A stretch of DNA of 64,000 bases from positions 1-64,000 of IMG/VR virus record IMGVR_UViG_3300046513_000235; one strand, given 5' to 3'. This DNA is from a virus. Made by a program: the position numbers and the translations under genes. The notes beneath the pieces are model-generated. The model searched no databases and was not told the origin of the DNA. It saw only the letters and a list, made by a program, of their open reading frames with translations. Shown here one piece after another: positions 26,700-35,691 of this stretch; position 1 is the first letter of the stretch; each line of letters begins with the position of its first letter.

Positions 26700-27053
26700 C
26701 TACTTCAGGAGGATGGAGCCGATGTCATCAAGTACGCCACCAACGGCGCAGATACCAATGGACTTGCCGGATGCCAACACAACGGCTTTGCCGTTTGCGC
26801 CAACTTCCATTTCTTGTCCGGCGGCTACAGTACCGCCCAGGATGACGTACGACACACCATGCACAGTTACCTGCGCTGGTTCATTAATGTTGTTGGGCTC
26901 CTGGATAACACCGATAGTAGTACCGGCAGCAGTAGCGGCAATAACATCGCCAGCGGCGTTGTAGTTAACCAAGGTATAACGCTTGCCTGCGAAGCTAATT
27001 CCAGGGTTACCTGTAATGTTCTTCCAGTGTTGCTCGAATGCTGGTCTAGCCAT
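26700..27053 (-). CDS. capsid decoration protein (DUF2190-like)
   Basis: 117 residues, beta-rich: GISFAGKRYTLVNYNAAG, GTTIGVIQEP, VTVHGVSYVILGGTVAAGQEM and a closing DDIGSILLK. This is the DUF2190 pattern of small head-decoration proteins next to capsid genes. Confidence 0.8.
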   Translation of the reverse strand: MARPAFEQHWKNITGNPGISFAGKRYTLVNYNAAGDVIAATAAGTTIGVIQEPNNINEPAQVTVHGVSYVILGGTVAAGQEMEVGANGKAVVLASGKSIGICAVGGVLDDIGSILLK

Positions 27054-27109
27054 GAGTTTTACCTCCCTCTCTTAATTACGCAAATTGTGTATTACAACGG
27101 CAGGATTAC

Positions 27110-27949
27110 TTAGTTGCCGCGGTTCTGAGCGTCGATATACTGGGCATACAACTCAGGGTGGTCCTCCATTGCCTTAGAAACAGCCGTATGAAGTGGCATG
27201 CTCTTGTTATCGCCTTTGATCCCTTTGGCAATAGTCTGGATTTCTTCCCAGATCTGCGCGGAAGACTTGCCATTTGCCAAGAAGCTCTTGTTAACACCGG
27301 CGCTGGCATTCTGGTTACCTGTGATTCCAGTTTCCTGGAAAGCTGCAGTACCTTCTTTTGCAAGCTCACTGGCCGCCTTGAAGATGCCGAATACGTCTGT
27401 GCACAATTGCGCATCCACTTTCTTCAGCTTCTTGTATACGGTAGCCAGCAAAGCTTCTTCAGCACCGAGGCCTACAACATCCTTAGCCTTAGCAACTGCT
27501 TCAGTTTCCAACGCAGCATCCTGCGCTTTAGCCACGGCTTCTTCAGCTACTTTGGTCTTTGCGATTTGCATTTCCATCAGTGCACGCACCGAAGGATCTT
27601 TAATCGACTTAATGATGTCCTCTTCGGTCTGTCCAGCAGGTAGCGGCGCTTCCGCTTTCAGCTTTTCAACCTCAGTTCGCGCTACTGCGAGGTCTTCTTC
27701 TGCCTTCTTAGTCTTAGCGATTTCAGCAGTGGTAGCCTCGTCCTTATCCTTCAGGGCTTTTTCAATTACGGAGCGGTGATTGGGCTCCAGTTTGGCCAAA
27801 ATTTGATCCAAATCCATTGTAATGCCTCCTTTTTGTTTGATAATTTTTATGTGAGCCTGTGAATTGGCACCTTCCTTAACCAAATCTACACGATCGTAGT
27901 CCAGGTTAGTCATCCAGGTTTGGTGCCAAGGCATCAACTGGTCACTCAT
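27110..27949 (-). CDS. scaffold protein with nested internal start
   Basis: 279 residues from ATG 27949 (GAGGAGGTGAATAACA upstream). An N-terminal segment VDLVKEGANSQAHIKI is followed by a long Lys/Glu/Ala coiled-coil region, as in capsid scaffolds. A second start, ATG 27817, has its own strong site AAAGGAGGCATTACA and would give a 235-residue protein lacking the N-terminal segment. Two products from one frame, as in lambda-like protease/scaffold nests, are likely. It precedes the decoration and capsid genes. Confidence 0.75.
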   Translation of the reverse strand: MSDQLMPWHQTWMTNLDYDRVDLVKEGANSQAHIKIIKQKGGITMDLDQILAKLEPNHRSVIEKALKDKDEATTAEIAKTKKAEEDLAVARTEVEKLKAEAPLPAGQTEEDIIKSIKDPSVRALMEMQIAKTKVAEEAVAKAQDAALETEAVAKAKDVVGLGAEEALLATVYKKLKKVDAQLCTDVFGIFKAASELAKEGTAAFQETGITGNQNASAGVNKSFLANGKSSAQIWEEIQTIAKGIKGDNKSMPLHTAVSKAMEDHPELYAQYIDAQNRGN

Positions 27950-27965
27950 TGTTATTCACCTCCTC

Positions 27966-28694
27966 TCACTGCCCAGTGGGAGTTCGGCGAGCTTTACCTT
28001 GAACGGAGAACATTTCATATTCTCCCTTCTTAACCTTGGCAAAGACTTCCTTATCCGGGATGTAAAAACCAACCCACCAAGCTTCAGGAACAAGTCCTTC
28101 AGGGATGCCTAGCGCTGCCTGCTTCTCTTTCGTGAACATCATACTCTCGACGAGCGTACCAACAGCTTCTCCTTCATGCTTTACGCCCGTTTCACGGTAT
28201 TTAAGCACAAAATTGTAAGCTGCTTTCTCCAGCTCCTCGGGGGCAGTGACGTCTCCGTCCCAATCCAATGGGTAAGACCCGTCAGCGTCCTTGGCTACAT
28301 TAGCCCAACCGAAAACCAATTGCTTGTCTTCTGCTGTTTTTGCCACTTGGAACATGTCGCCGGAACCAGCTCTGGCCTTCTCCACGGAAGAATACGTGAT
28401 GGTAGGCAGCTTGGCTGAAAGCACTTCCGCGACTTCCCAGTCTAAATAACGGTAATTGTAGATCGAATTTGGATCTACATCCTTCTTTAGGCGTAAGGTG
28501 ATCTCTGTGGCATACTCCATTAAGTACTGATTCCAAGCCTCTAGAATTACTCCATTGATAGCTAGGATAGAAGCTTCAGGTTTCAGGATTTGAAGTCCTG
28601 CACTACATCTCGCAGCAAACGCCTGATAGGATTCCCCCGGCATCGGATGTAACTCCGAATGTGTTTGATAATAATAAAGCTCCGCATAAGGCAA
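27966..28694 (-). CDS. XkdF-like prohead protease
   Basis: 242 residues from TTG 28694, seven bases after AAGGAGG; the GTG at 28703 abuts the site. The C-terminal half contains DWDGDVTAPEELEKAAYNF, KHEGEAVGTLVESMMFTKE, EAWWVGFYI and VKKGEYEMFSVQGKARR, the signature of the PBSX XkdF serine protease family. It processes the scaffold during capsid maturation. Confidence 0.85.
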   Translation of the reverse strand: MPYAELYYYQTHSELHPMPGESYQAFAARCSAGLQILKPEASILAINGVILEAWNQYLMEYATEITLRLKKDVDPNSIYNYRYLDWEVAEVLSAKLPTITYSSVEKARAGSGDMFQVAKTAEDKQLVFGWANVAKDADGSYPLDWDGDVTAPEELEKAAYNFVLKYRETGVKHEGEAVGTLVESMMFTKEKQAALGIPEGLVPEAWWVGFYIPDKEVFAKVKKGEYEMFSVQGKARRTPTGQ

Positions 28695-28708
28695 TTTTAT
28701 CACCTCCT

Positions 28709-30121
28709 TTACTTATCGACATAGTTTTGACTGTTGTCGTCCATTGAATGACCCACTGGGTCCACTTCACTGGACAAGGTATCCGGTGTTTTCGGTTCCT
28801 CTTCTACAATCGCATACCAGTCGTCAAGTTCCTCTTGCGTAAGGGCATCGAGACTAATAAGACTGCGGATCAAGTTCATCAAAGGAAGATCCTGTGTGGG
28901 CTTCAATCCAGCAGACTTAAGTAGGAAGGCTAATTCCTTAACGTCAGGAGTTTCAACTTCACCAGGGACAATCGTAGGCAGGCCCGTGATTCCTGGGAAA
29001 TAGTTAAACTTGAAAAGCTTAGGCACGGCATATGTGTTAAATATGTCCGCAATGTTCTGGATGTGTGCTTCTAATGAAGCCGCCAGTAAGCTTTTCTTAA
29101 CTTCTCCCAAGGCAAAGGAACCAACCTTGTCTCCACCCATCATAACGATATCCGCAAGCATTGTAATAGCAATACGGTTATCATAACGATTGATGATGGC
29201 ATTTGTATCAAATTGTCTTGTACCTCCGGTACTGACTAGGCTAAATACCCAGCCATGTGGAAGTAAGATTCCTTCAGCCTTGTCTCGGCGTACATTACGC
29301 ACAAGAGTTTCTGCACGACTCTTCATCATTACTGCTGAAGGATCGGTGGCATCCCAAATATTAACATCCGAAGGAGGCTGGATCGTAGGAAGACCAGCTA
29401 AGTCCCGCTCAATACCAATACCTTCAATTTCCTCAATCCGTTTTTTAAAATACCAAGGACGATAGGCATTACGTAGAAGCGAACGACCTTCTGGATTATC
29501 CCGTGTAACCTTTGTACGAAAGAGCAATCCCTTTTCCAATGGAATAGTAACTTTACCCCACGTGGGTGGTGCACTCTGTTCAAAAGCTTTCACATAACCC
29601 TGCTCGTCAAACTCCCAACCTGACAAGCTGCTTTGTGCACGCACAGGAAAGCCTGCCCAACCAATACGCCCGTCATTATACTTGCTACGGAACCGGGGTG
29701 AGCTAGCATCAGGTCCTTTACGTACTTTGTACACCGTTTCATGAAAGCTGAAACCGTAAGAAAACATCGAAAGGACCTCCGATATGGTGTTGTCCCAAGA
29801 CATACGCATATCGTCCATGCACTCTTGTAGGAATGCCCCTGCGGCCTTATCAGCCTCTGAGTCACTGGCTGACTTAGTTGTCCAGCCTGCTTTCTTAATC
29901 AGCTGCTCCATCATATACAGAACTGCCCCGATCGTAGGATCGTTGTCGGACATTTCCTTGAAGATGGCAGCTGCTCGAGGGTAAAGTAGCTGTGGTAAGA
30001 ATTCTTCATACACACCGCCACCAAGTCGATTAAGGCCACTTACACCCCACTCAGAAAACTCAGCTCCATACTTTGCTACGGCCGTGTCTGCTTCTGACAT
30101 TTCAGGTGCTTCTTTATCCAA
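28709..30121 (-). CDS. portal protein
   Basis: 470 residues, TTG start after GAGGAGGTGAG. It has the portal layout of the Mu gp29/DUF935-like group: NDPTIGAVLYMMEQLIKKAGW near residue 65, a central helical region with RGLLFRTKVTRDNPEGRSLLRNAYRPW in parts, and a C-terminal helical crown. Lies between terminase and protease, the standard place. Confidence 0.85.
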   Translation of the reverse strand: MDKEAPEMSEADTAVAKYGAEFSEWGVSGLNRLGGGVYEEFLPQLLYPRAAAIFKEMSDNDPTIGAVLYMMEQLIKKAGWTTKSASDSEADKAAGAFLQECMDDMRMSWDNTISEVLSMFSYGFSFHETVYKVRKGPDASSPRFRSKYNDGRIGWAGFPVRAQSSLSGWEFDEQGYVKAFEQSAPPTWGKVTIPLEKGLLFRTKVTRDNPEGRSLLRNAYRPWYFKKRIEEIEGIGIERDLAGLPTIQPPSDVNIWDATDPSAVMMKSRAETLVRNVRRDKAEGILLPHGWVFSLVSTGGTRQFDTNAIINRYDNRIAITMLADIVMMGGDKVGSFALGEVKKSLLAASLEAHIQNIADIFNTYAVPKLFKFNYFPGITGLPTIVPGEVETPDVKELAFLLKSAGLKPTQDLPLMNLIRSLISLDALTQEELDDWYAIVEEEPKTPDTLSSEVDPVGHSMDDNSQNYVDK

Positions 30122-30134
30122 TTATCTCACCTCC

Positions 30135-31592
30135 TCACAGCGACCAGCCACTATGGCCGGAATCTAAACTTGATGCATAACCAAAGTCAGAAGCATCAAG
30201 TGCATTATCCTGCCAATAGGAACCAGCGGAATCTGCAGAAGACACATCTTCAGGTGCAAAGGTAACAGGAGTAACACCTAAAGAATTGAAAGCCCCGGAA
30301 AGACCATCGACTAAGTCATCATGTCCTGTTCCTGGAAATGCTTCCAGCTCAGCGATTAACTTATCCTTGTTCCGACAACCTTTGACAATCTTGATTTGGC
30401 GTCTTTCTGCGGCGGCCGAAGCAGGTGTAGCTCGATCAAGCTTACTACCCGTACTCCGCACACCCTCATAGGCATAGCCTACAAAGATTTCTTTCTTCTT
30501 GTGCTCAATAGCGTACTTGCCTGAACTCCCGCCTTCTTCCTCTTCCCGTATCTTGACCATGGTGCCATCAGATACAGCAAGGGTCTTCTGCAGGTTCGCC
30601 ACGTTCATGGCGCTCTTCTGCACATGCTCGATATCCCAGATGTAATAAATACCCTGTTTCTCGGACATCTTAAGACCAACAGTCCAGTCAGGACTTCTGC
30701 CTTTACGCTTCTGCACAGGATCTACTTCTGTAGCTGCACAGTCCCAATAACGCAACATCCTACCGGGAATAGCCGGTGCTTCTACTTCTTCGAACCATTC
30801 TTCCTTAAACATATTACCTTTACGTACGAGCGTCCAAATACCGTCACGTAGACGAGCACGAGTAACCGGATCCAACTCTTCCAGGTTATCCACATAGGAC
30901 TCTTTGTCCAGGAATGGATTGTCATCCATACCGGCTGGAATAAAGACCACGTGCTTCTTCTTTGTTTCTGGGTTAACGAAACGATCGTATACCCATTCTG
31001 CGTCATCCCCATCATCTGGTGGGTTAGATGCCGCTCTTACGCGTAAAGGAATATGCATTGCTGTCTTAAGTCTCCGTAAACGGGAGAACATATAAGTATA
31101 GCAACCTTGGAGTATATGTGTTACTTCATCGAAGCCAATGAACTGGTATTCACCCCCCTGATAATTCAGGCGGTCTTTATAAGTCTCCATGAAACCAAAC
31201 TGTACGGTTGCACCGGAAGGGAAGACCAGCTTCTTTTCCTTGTCAACCCACTTAATGGTTTTATTAGCAATCCATGGGGCCAACCAAGTTAAGGCACGGT
31301 CGATCAACGCCCCCGGTTTAACCAAGTCAGCATAAGACTTACGAAAAATAATTGCACTGTAACCCGGAACATCAACGTGCTGTAAAGCGCACATGAGTAA
31401 GGCATCGGATTTACCACCACCAGCAGCACCCCCATAGAAACCTTCTTTTCCCTCCAGGAGCATAAACGCGGCTTGCTTGGGATATGGTCTGTGCACAATA
31501 TATTCGGTCATCTTAGGAGTTAATAGCAATGCAAGCTTCTCTTGCTCACTCCGGGGCATCGACATGATATCCAATTGACCTAAAGAAGTCAT
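30135..31592 (-). CDS. terL: terminase large subunit
   Basis: 485 residues from ATG 31592 after GGGAGGTGATAG. ATPase Walker A GGAAGGGKSDA (54-64), Walker B followed by FIGFDEVTH (about 150), and the nuclease start RYWDCAATE with a later acidic TGHDDLVDGLSGA. It cuts and packages DNA into proheads. The order terS, beta-helix gene, terL is unusual. Confidence 0.93.
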   Translation of the reverse strand: MTSLGQLDIMSMPRSEQEKLALLLTPKMTEYIVHRPYPKQAAFMLLEGKEGFYGGAAGGGKSDALLMCALQHVDVPGYSAIIFRKSYADLVKPGALIDRALTWLAPWIANKTIKWVDKEKKLVFPSGATVQFGFMETYKDRLNYQGGEYQFIGFDEVTHILQGCYTYMFSRLRRLKTAMHIPLRVRAASNPPDDGDDAEWVYDRFVNPETKKKHVVFIPAGMDDNPFLDKESYVDNLEELDPVTRARLRDGIWTLVRKGNMFKEEWFEEVEAPAIPGRMLRYWDCAATEVDPVQKRKGRSPDWTVGLKMSEKQGIYYIWDIEHVQKSAMNVANLQKTLAVSDGTMVKIREEEEGGSSGKYAIEHKKKEIFVGYAYEGVRSTGSKLDRATPASAAAERRQIKIVKGCRNKDKLIAELEAFPGTGHDDLVDGLSGAFNSLGVTPVTFAPEDVSSADSAGSYWQDNALDASDFGYASSLDSGHSGWSL

Positions 31593-31605
31593 TACTATCA
31601 CCTCC

Positions 31606-33003
31606 CTATTGTACTGAATCCGCTGCTCCAATGTTATCCCTAACAATGACGTCGGTGGAATCACTCGATATAGAAAAACCAGCTTGTAAGTTATCCTCCA
31701 AGAGGTTTCCTATAAGCTGCATCTTCTGGCAACTGTACACTTCTACGGCATAACCTTGTGTAGGACTGAAATCTGTGCAAGTTATCATATTATCCTTAAT
31801 AAAGCCTGCACGATTATATCCAACAGTTATGCCCGCCGAATAATTAAATAAACGGCCATTAAGATGAATGTTATTACCTGTAATCCAATACTGCCTCCCT
31901 CCAATATAACGGATTCCCATTTTGCCATTATTTCTAATGTGGTTGTCCTTTATAAAGGTACGGCAGGTGTTATTGACCAGTTCCAAGCCATGCCCATCGT
32001 TGCCCAATATTTGATTGTGCGTAATGTCCAAGTTGCCGGAACCAATGTCAGTTGTATTGGTGATGTAAATACCATCATCACCATTGAACTCTACGTTGTT
32101 GTGGTGTATATTCACATCCGCTACGGAATCAACGTAAATACCATAACGTTTATTGGACTGCAAGAAGCAGCTATCCACATGTACTTCATCACAACCCCTA
32201 AACAGTGGAGGTATTTCCTCATTGTCATAATAACCAAGCAAGTGTACGGCATCGCCATTACACTCGGTTATTCTGCAATGATGAACCCAGCTGAAGTAGG
32301 TAGCCCTCAGAACTAAGCCATGGGTAAGATCCTCACCCGCTATCTTAGTTCCGACTAAAGAAAGACCGCTGATCTCACTGTACGGGCATCTGTCTAATGT
32401 GAAGAAATCCACTTCTTCTTCTCCAATTAAACGTAGTGTTGCACTATGGCCGACAATCTTTAATCCGGGCTTGTCCATGATAGCTATTGGTCTGGTTCTA
32501 TATACCCCCGGTGGGAAGTAAATAGTGGAGTACGACGTAGCTGCATCCAGGCAAGCTTTTATTGCCTCGGTGTCATCTGCTACGTCATCTCCCAAAGCGC
32601 CGTAATTAACTACCACATAACGGCCAACAGCACCAGCCAGCAATAAGCTGAAAGGGCTATTAGGAGGTTCCTCGATTGGACTATCTGTCCCCGTAAGATC
32701 CGCTTGTACACTGAATGTATAGTAATCTTTAGAAGGAAACGTCTCAATATACGTTTCCTCAAAAAATAGCTTGAATTCATAACGGTAAATGCCCAGCTCA
32801 TTAGTTTCTCCTGATGCTAACCGGTAACCCACAATGCCCTGTGCGGCATCTAATACAATTGCTTCACGTTCAGCATGGAATAACTTGTTGCCGGAGTAAA
32901 TAGTACATTTGATAGTGTATATACTAAGATCAATAGGTACACCGCCTTGCTGGAGTACCTGCTGAAGCAAAATACCCTTGTCGTACTGTTTAATATTCTG
33001 CAA
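31606..33003 (-). CDS. right-handed beta-helix (pectate-lyase-like) tailspike protein
   Basis: 465 residues from TTG 33003, six bases after AAAGGAG; the GTG at 33012 directly abuts that site. Residues about 1-120 resemble a BppU-type baseplate attachment domain. VVNYGALGDDVADDTEAIKACLDAA is the classic start of a pectate-lyase superfamily helix. Coils follow with N-rich turns such as NKRYGIYVDSV and HNNVEFNGDDGIYI. It should bind or cut surface polysaccharide. It sits between terS and terL, after its own terminator, far from the other fibre genes. Confidence 0.82.
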   Translation of the reverse strand: MQNIKQYDKGILLQQVLQQGGVPIDLSIYTIKCTIYSGNKLFHAEREAIVLDAAQGIVGYRLASGETNELGIYRYEFKLFFEETYIETFPSKDYYTFSVQADLTGTDSPIEEPPNSPFSLLLAGAVGRYVVVNYGALGDDVADDTEAIKACLDAATSYSTIYFPPGVYRTRPIAIMDKPGLKIVGHSATLRLIGEEEVDFFTLDRCPYSEISGLSLVGTKIAGEDLTHGLVLRATYFSWVHHCRITECNGDAVHLLGYYDNEEIPPLFRGCDEVHVDSCFLQSNKRYGIYVDSVADVNIHHNNVEFNGDDGIYITNTTDIGSGNLDITHNQILGNDGHGLELVNNTCRTFIKDNHIRNNGKMGIRYIGGRQYWITGNNIHLNGRLFNYSAGITVGYNRAGFIKDNMITCTDFSPTQGYAVEVYSCQKMQLIGNLLEDNLQAGFSISSDSTDVIVRDNIGAADSVQ

Positions 33004-33037
33004 GAGAGCCACTCCTTTCTATGTACCTTTACGCCAT

Positions 33038-33072
33038 AAAAAAGCCAAGGAAGACTGGCGTATCTTCCTTGG
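33038..33072 (-). terminator. Rho-independent terminator between terS and spike gene
   Basis: Minus strand: CCAAGGAAGA, eight-base loop, TCTTCCTTGG, then CTTTTTT. A perfect ten-pair stem with T-run, splitting the late operon just after terS. Confidence 0.85.
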
Positions 33073-33112
33073 TCAACGGGAGGAGAACTACTGAGATGCA
33101 AATCAGGTGCTT

Positions 33113-33982
33113 TTATTTAGGATCGTCTTCGACGACCTCGTAATCGGCGTCTACTACGGTTGTCCTAGCAAAAGCACCGGATTTGTCAAGTATGTGTAAA
33201 ATTGATTGTAGATGGGAAACATCCTGTTCGGTGTTTACCGCAAGAGGTGCGTCAGAACCACTAGAGGATTCTCCACTCATAGTGGTCTGATTAATACTTA
33301 TATTGGTACCTCCAGCATCCGTTCCAGGCTTATCAGCCTGTAAACCAACAGCCAAACGACCCATCTTGGCGGCTACTTGAAGCATTTGGATAGCCGTCTT
33401 AGGACTTAACTGAGCTTCATGTTCCTCGAGGTAAGTCATACTCATTTCCAAAAGCCTGTCTGCTGTCTTAGCATGGGTGCTTTCCAACTTCTCGATGGCA
33501 ACCTCCCGCATACGAGCAGCTTGTAGCTTCTTGTGGAAATCATAGGCCTTACAACGCAAAGGCCAATGATAAGCACGTGAAAGCATGGTCAAGTTACGCA
33601 AAGGTACACCCGATAATGTAGCAACTCTGGTGACTGCCCGGGTGCCTTCTAAATACAAGGCTTCCCTATATGTTTTAAATAGATTATAATATCCTACAGG
33701 TTCACCATCTAATCTTTCCCAGATAGGAACACCATCAATTAATGGCATAGCCTCTTCAATTACAATATCCCATGTAGCCTGCTTCACTACACTCGAAGGA
33801 ACATCATCAGTAGACTCATAAGAAGGCAAATCACCGATCAACACGCTGGGATCGATAAGCTGCAATGGTATTCCATGGGTATTAGATGGCAAATTAACTT
33901 GAAAATACTGCACTAGATTTCCAAGTTTACGATATACTTCAACAGCTCCTTCATCGAAGGTAACAGCCAAATCTGTGCTCAA
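33113..33982 (-). CDS. terminase small subunit-like protein
   Basis: 289 residues from TTG 33982 after GGGTAGG. VATLSGVPLRNLTMLSRAYHWPLRC is an HTH-like segment (about 120-145), followed by a helical region and a disordered acidic tail. First gene of the late block and upstream of terL, so it probably recognises packaging DNA. Larger than most small subunits (150-200 residues). Confidence 0.65.
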   Translation of the reverse strand: MSTDLAVTFDEGAVEVYRKLGNLVQYFQVNLPSNTHGIPLQLIDPSVLIGDLPSYESTDDVPSSVVKQATWDIVIEEAMPLIDGVPIWERLDGEPVGYYNLFKTYREALYLEGTRAVTRVATLSGVPLRNLTMLSRAYHWPLRCKAYDFHKKLQAARMREVAIEKLESTHAKTADRLLEMSMTYLEEHEAQLSPKTAIQMLQVAAKMGRLAVGLQADKPGTDAGGTNISINQTTMSGESSSGSDAPLAVNTEQDVSHLQSILHILDKSGAFARTTVVDADYEVVEDDPK

Positions 33983-34090
33983 GTTATTCACCTACCCTAT
34001 TAAATGATTTTCAGAGGGGGCCGCGATATCCGATGTTTGGATCCCTGGCACACGCGTGAGGGCTTAATTGGTGGGCGGTACAACCCCTCC

Positions 34091-34130
34091 TTATATTAAT
34101 ATAATATAAGAGTGCGGAAGCAATTGCACA
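34091..34130 (-). promoter_or_regulatory. phage-class promoter element, variant (late block)
   Basis: Minus strand: TGTGCAATTG, 11 bases, then TTATATTATATTAATATAA. It keeps the right box, but GTGCAATTG replaces TTCATTTC, a change shared with the element at 39.9 kb. It would drive the whole late block. Confidence 0.7.
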
Positions 34131-34323
34131 TGGGAGAGACAGGAAATTTCAATATATTTTAGGCGCGACTGAAACCGACCGAACATCTTCCATGATAAAC
34201 CCTTCATATTAGTAGTCTCATTATACGTCTTCTTGTTGTTTGGGTGTTTCGCAAGGCGGAGTGGGCCTATCAATCTAGTAAGCTAGCCCATTTCGATATT
34301 TTTAAAAATAGTTTTTGATTTTT

Positions 34324-34354
34324 GGTATAAATTTTAGCATTTAGGGTAATAATA
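34324..34354 (+). promoter_or_regulatory. sigma-G-like promoter of the SASP gene
   Basis: GTATA (34325-34329), 18 bases, then AATAATA (34348-34354), close to the sigma-G pattern GMATR-N18-CATNMTA with one mismatch in each box. Host SASP genes use sigma-G, which makes this plausible. The area is AT-rich, so chance matches are likely. Confidence 0.4.
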
Positions 34355-34396
34355 ATAAAGTAAGACAAATCAAACTCAAAGGAGTTGTTAGGCTAG

Positions 34397-34795
34397 ATGC
34401 CAAGACGTGGAGGTAGACATTATGTACTGGTTAAAGGTGCTGAACGTGCTATGGAGGCTTTTAAGATCGAAATTGCCAAAGACTTGGGTTTATTTCACAA
34501 AATCACGGAGGACGGCTCCTATAAAGGCCTTACGACGCTCGAAGTAGGGCAAATAGGCGGCGAAATGGTACGGAGAATGCAGGCTGCTGGCGAATTTGCG
34601 ATCAAGGCACGCTTTGATATGGGTGAGCAGCGACTGATGCCCCCAGAAATTATGCCAGACCCAAAAGCGGTACGCGAAGTAACGAACAATGGAAACCCTA
34701 CATTACATGTAACAGGTGACGTACACGATGCTCCTGCTAGTGGACAGCAGTTCGCCAAGAAGGACGGCAAGAACGACCAACCATCAATCCACTGA
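34397..34795 (+). CDS. alpha/beta-type small acid-soluble spore protein (SASP) homologue
   Basis: 132 residues, ATG 34397. LVKGAERAMEAFKIEIAKDL and VGQIGGEMVRRMQAAGEF follow the SASP pattern (helix one with K-x-E-I-A, helix two with GGEMV-R). In spores these proteins coat DNA and shift it to an A-like form, protecting it. KIEIA resembles the site cut by the germination protease. SASPs are usually 60-75 residues; here helix two is followed by about 60 extra residues of disordered sequence. An own promoter and terminator flank it. It suggests phage DNA protection in, or control of, the spore. Confidence 0.85.
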   Translation: MPRRGGRHYVLVKGAERAMEAFKIEIAKDLGLFHKITEDGSYKGLTTLEVGQIGGEMVRRMQAAGEFAIKARFDMGEQRLMPPEIMPDPKAVREVTNNGNPTLHVTGDVHDAPASGQQFAKKDGKNDQPSIH

Positions 34796-34796
34796 T

Positions 34797-34842
34797 CGTA
34801 CCAGGGTGGTGTGCTTGGCTGCGAAGCTAGGCTGTCGCGACA
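34797..34842 (+). repeat. interspersed CGTACCAGG element, copy 9
   Basis: CGTACCAGGGTGGTGTG directly after the SASP stop, GCGAAGC 24 bases from the box start, then a TGCGA/TCGCG pairing. Near-ideal copy. Confidence 0.85.
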
Positions 34843-34961
34843 TTCTGGGCATGTTGCCTATAAGAACGGTGTGCGGACTCCGCTATGACATAGGCATATT
34901 GCCTTTAGGTAGGGAACTCTCCTGCCGCGATGCTTAAAGTATGTTGCTCCATCTATTTGAT

Positions 34962-35012
34962 AGACTGTAGGGTTCTAGGTACCTAGGTATAGAACCCTAC
35001 AGTCTTTCTTTT
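34962..35012 (+). terminator. strong terminator after SASP gene
   Basis: AGACTGTAGGGTTCTA and TAGAACCCTACAGTCT, a perfect 16-pair stem, then TTCTTTT. Confidence 0.9.
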
Positions 35013-35132
35013 GGCAGTTTCCGGGATAACAGAATTTGGCAAAACAGTGTGTAGAGCTGGCGAGCACCCTACGGCCCCCGTGTTTCGTACAGGACCCGGC
35101 TCCTGCTTTATTCCGGGATACGAACGTACGTT

Positions 35133-35169
35133 CAAAATGGGAGTAACGATTGTACATGTCGTTACTCCC
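35133..35169 (-). terminator. terminator with conserved loop, copy A
   Basis: Stem GGGAGTAACGA / TCGTTACTCCC, minus-strand tail CATTTTG. The plus-strand loop TTGTACATG nearly equals that of the 36.0 kb terminator. Confidence 0.75.
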
Positions 35170-35183
35170 TAATTGACAGTCAC

Positions 35184-35483
35184 TTACGCAATCCTATCAG
35201 CGAACACTTTGCGGAATTCTTTCATAAAGTTCGCAACGGTATATTGGTGATAGAACTTCGTAAGGAACGCTGCGACACCTTCTATGTCTTCTTTCCTAAT
35301 GCGGGTCAGGCCTGCCAGGTAGAAGAAGACGAACATCTGTGGCGTGGGGTCGTCAGCTTCTTCACACTTGCTAATGAAATCCGCATAGGCTATCTTCAAC
35401 ACCTTGTCATAAGGTCTGTTGTCAACCACCATAGCACATGCCACATTGATTACGTCCCTTGCTTTCAATAAGCTTACTGCCAT
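35184..35483 (-). CDS. hypothetical protein with own promoter and terminator
   Basis: 99 residues from ATG 35483, eight bases after GAGGAGA. Soluble and helical: SLLKARDVINVACAMVV, KVLKIAYADFISKCEEADD and a basic end. Not recognised. A sigma-A promoter lies upstream and a terminator downstream, so it is a self-contained cassette. Confidence 0.7.
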   Translation of the reverse strand: MAVSLLKARDVINVACAMVVDNRPYDKVLKIAYADFISKCEEADDPTPQMFVFFYLAGLTRIRKEDIEGVAAFLTKFYHQYTVANFMKEFRKVFADRIA

Positions 35484-35512
35484 ATCAATCATCTCCTCTT
35501 CTTTATATATTT

Positions 35513-35541
35513 ATTATACTACAGAATAAGGAATATGTCAC
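35513..35541 (-). promoter_or_regulatory. sigma-A-type promoter
   Basis: Minus strand: GTGACA, 17 bases, TATAAT, followed by AAATATATAAAG. The same post -10 sequence follows the promoters at 35.91 and 36.51 kb. Confidence 0.75.
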
Positions 35542-35652
35542 GCTATGTTTCTCAGCTTACACTATGAAAGAGATGGATCACTCCACCTTGCCAAAGCAAG
35601 TACCTAACATTATGACCGTAGTGGCATCTATCCGTTACCGTAGGAAACCAAT

Positions 35653-35677
35653 AACCCTACCAGTTACGGTAGGGTTT
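35653..35677 (-). terminator. hairpin after small acidic gene
   Basis: AACCCTACC / GGTAGGGTT nine-pair stem; weak T-tract on the minus strand. Confidence 0.6.
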
Positions 35678-35691
35678 AATGTATTAACGGA

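Larger units (their letters stand above)
33983..34396. other. divergent control region between late genes and SASP gene
   Basis: About 410 bases without a gene. It holds the leftward late promoter (34091-34130), with GGAGGGG just downstream, and an AT-rich segment ahead of the SASP gene with a sigma-G-like promoter. No other coding sequence is supported. Confidence 0.7.
34796..35183. other. non-coding stretch after SASP gene
   Basis: About 390 bases without a supported gene. Contents: element copy 9, two related short repeats (GGCATGTTGCCTATA and GGCATATTGCCTTTA), a strong plus terminator, a TTCCGGGATA direct repeat (near 35027 and 35111) and the terminator of the minus-strand gene that follows. 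Confidence 0.65.
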
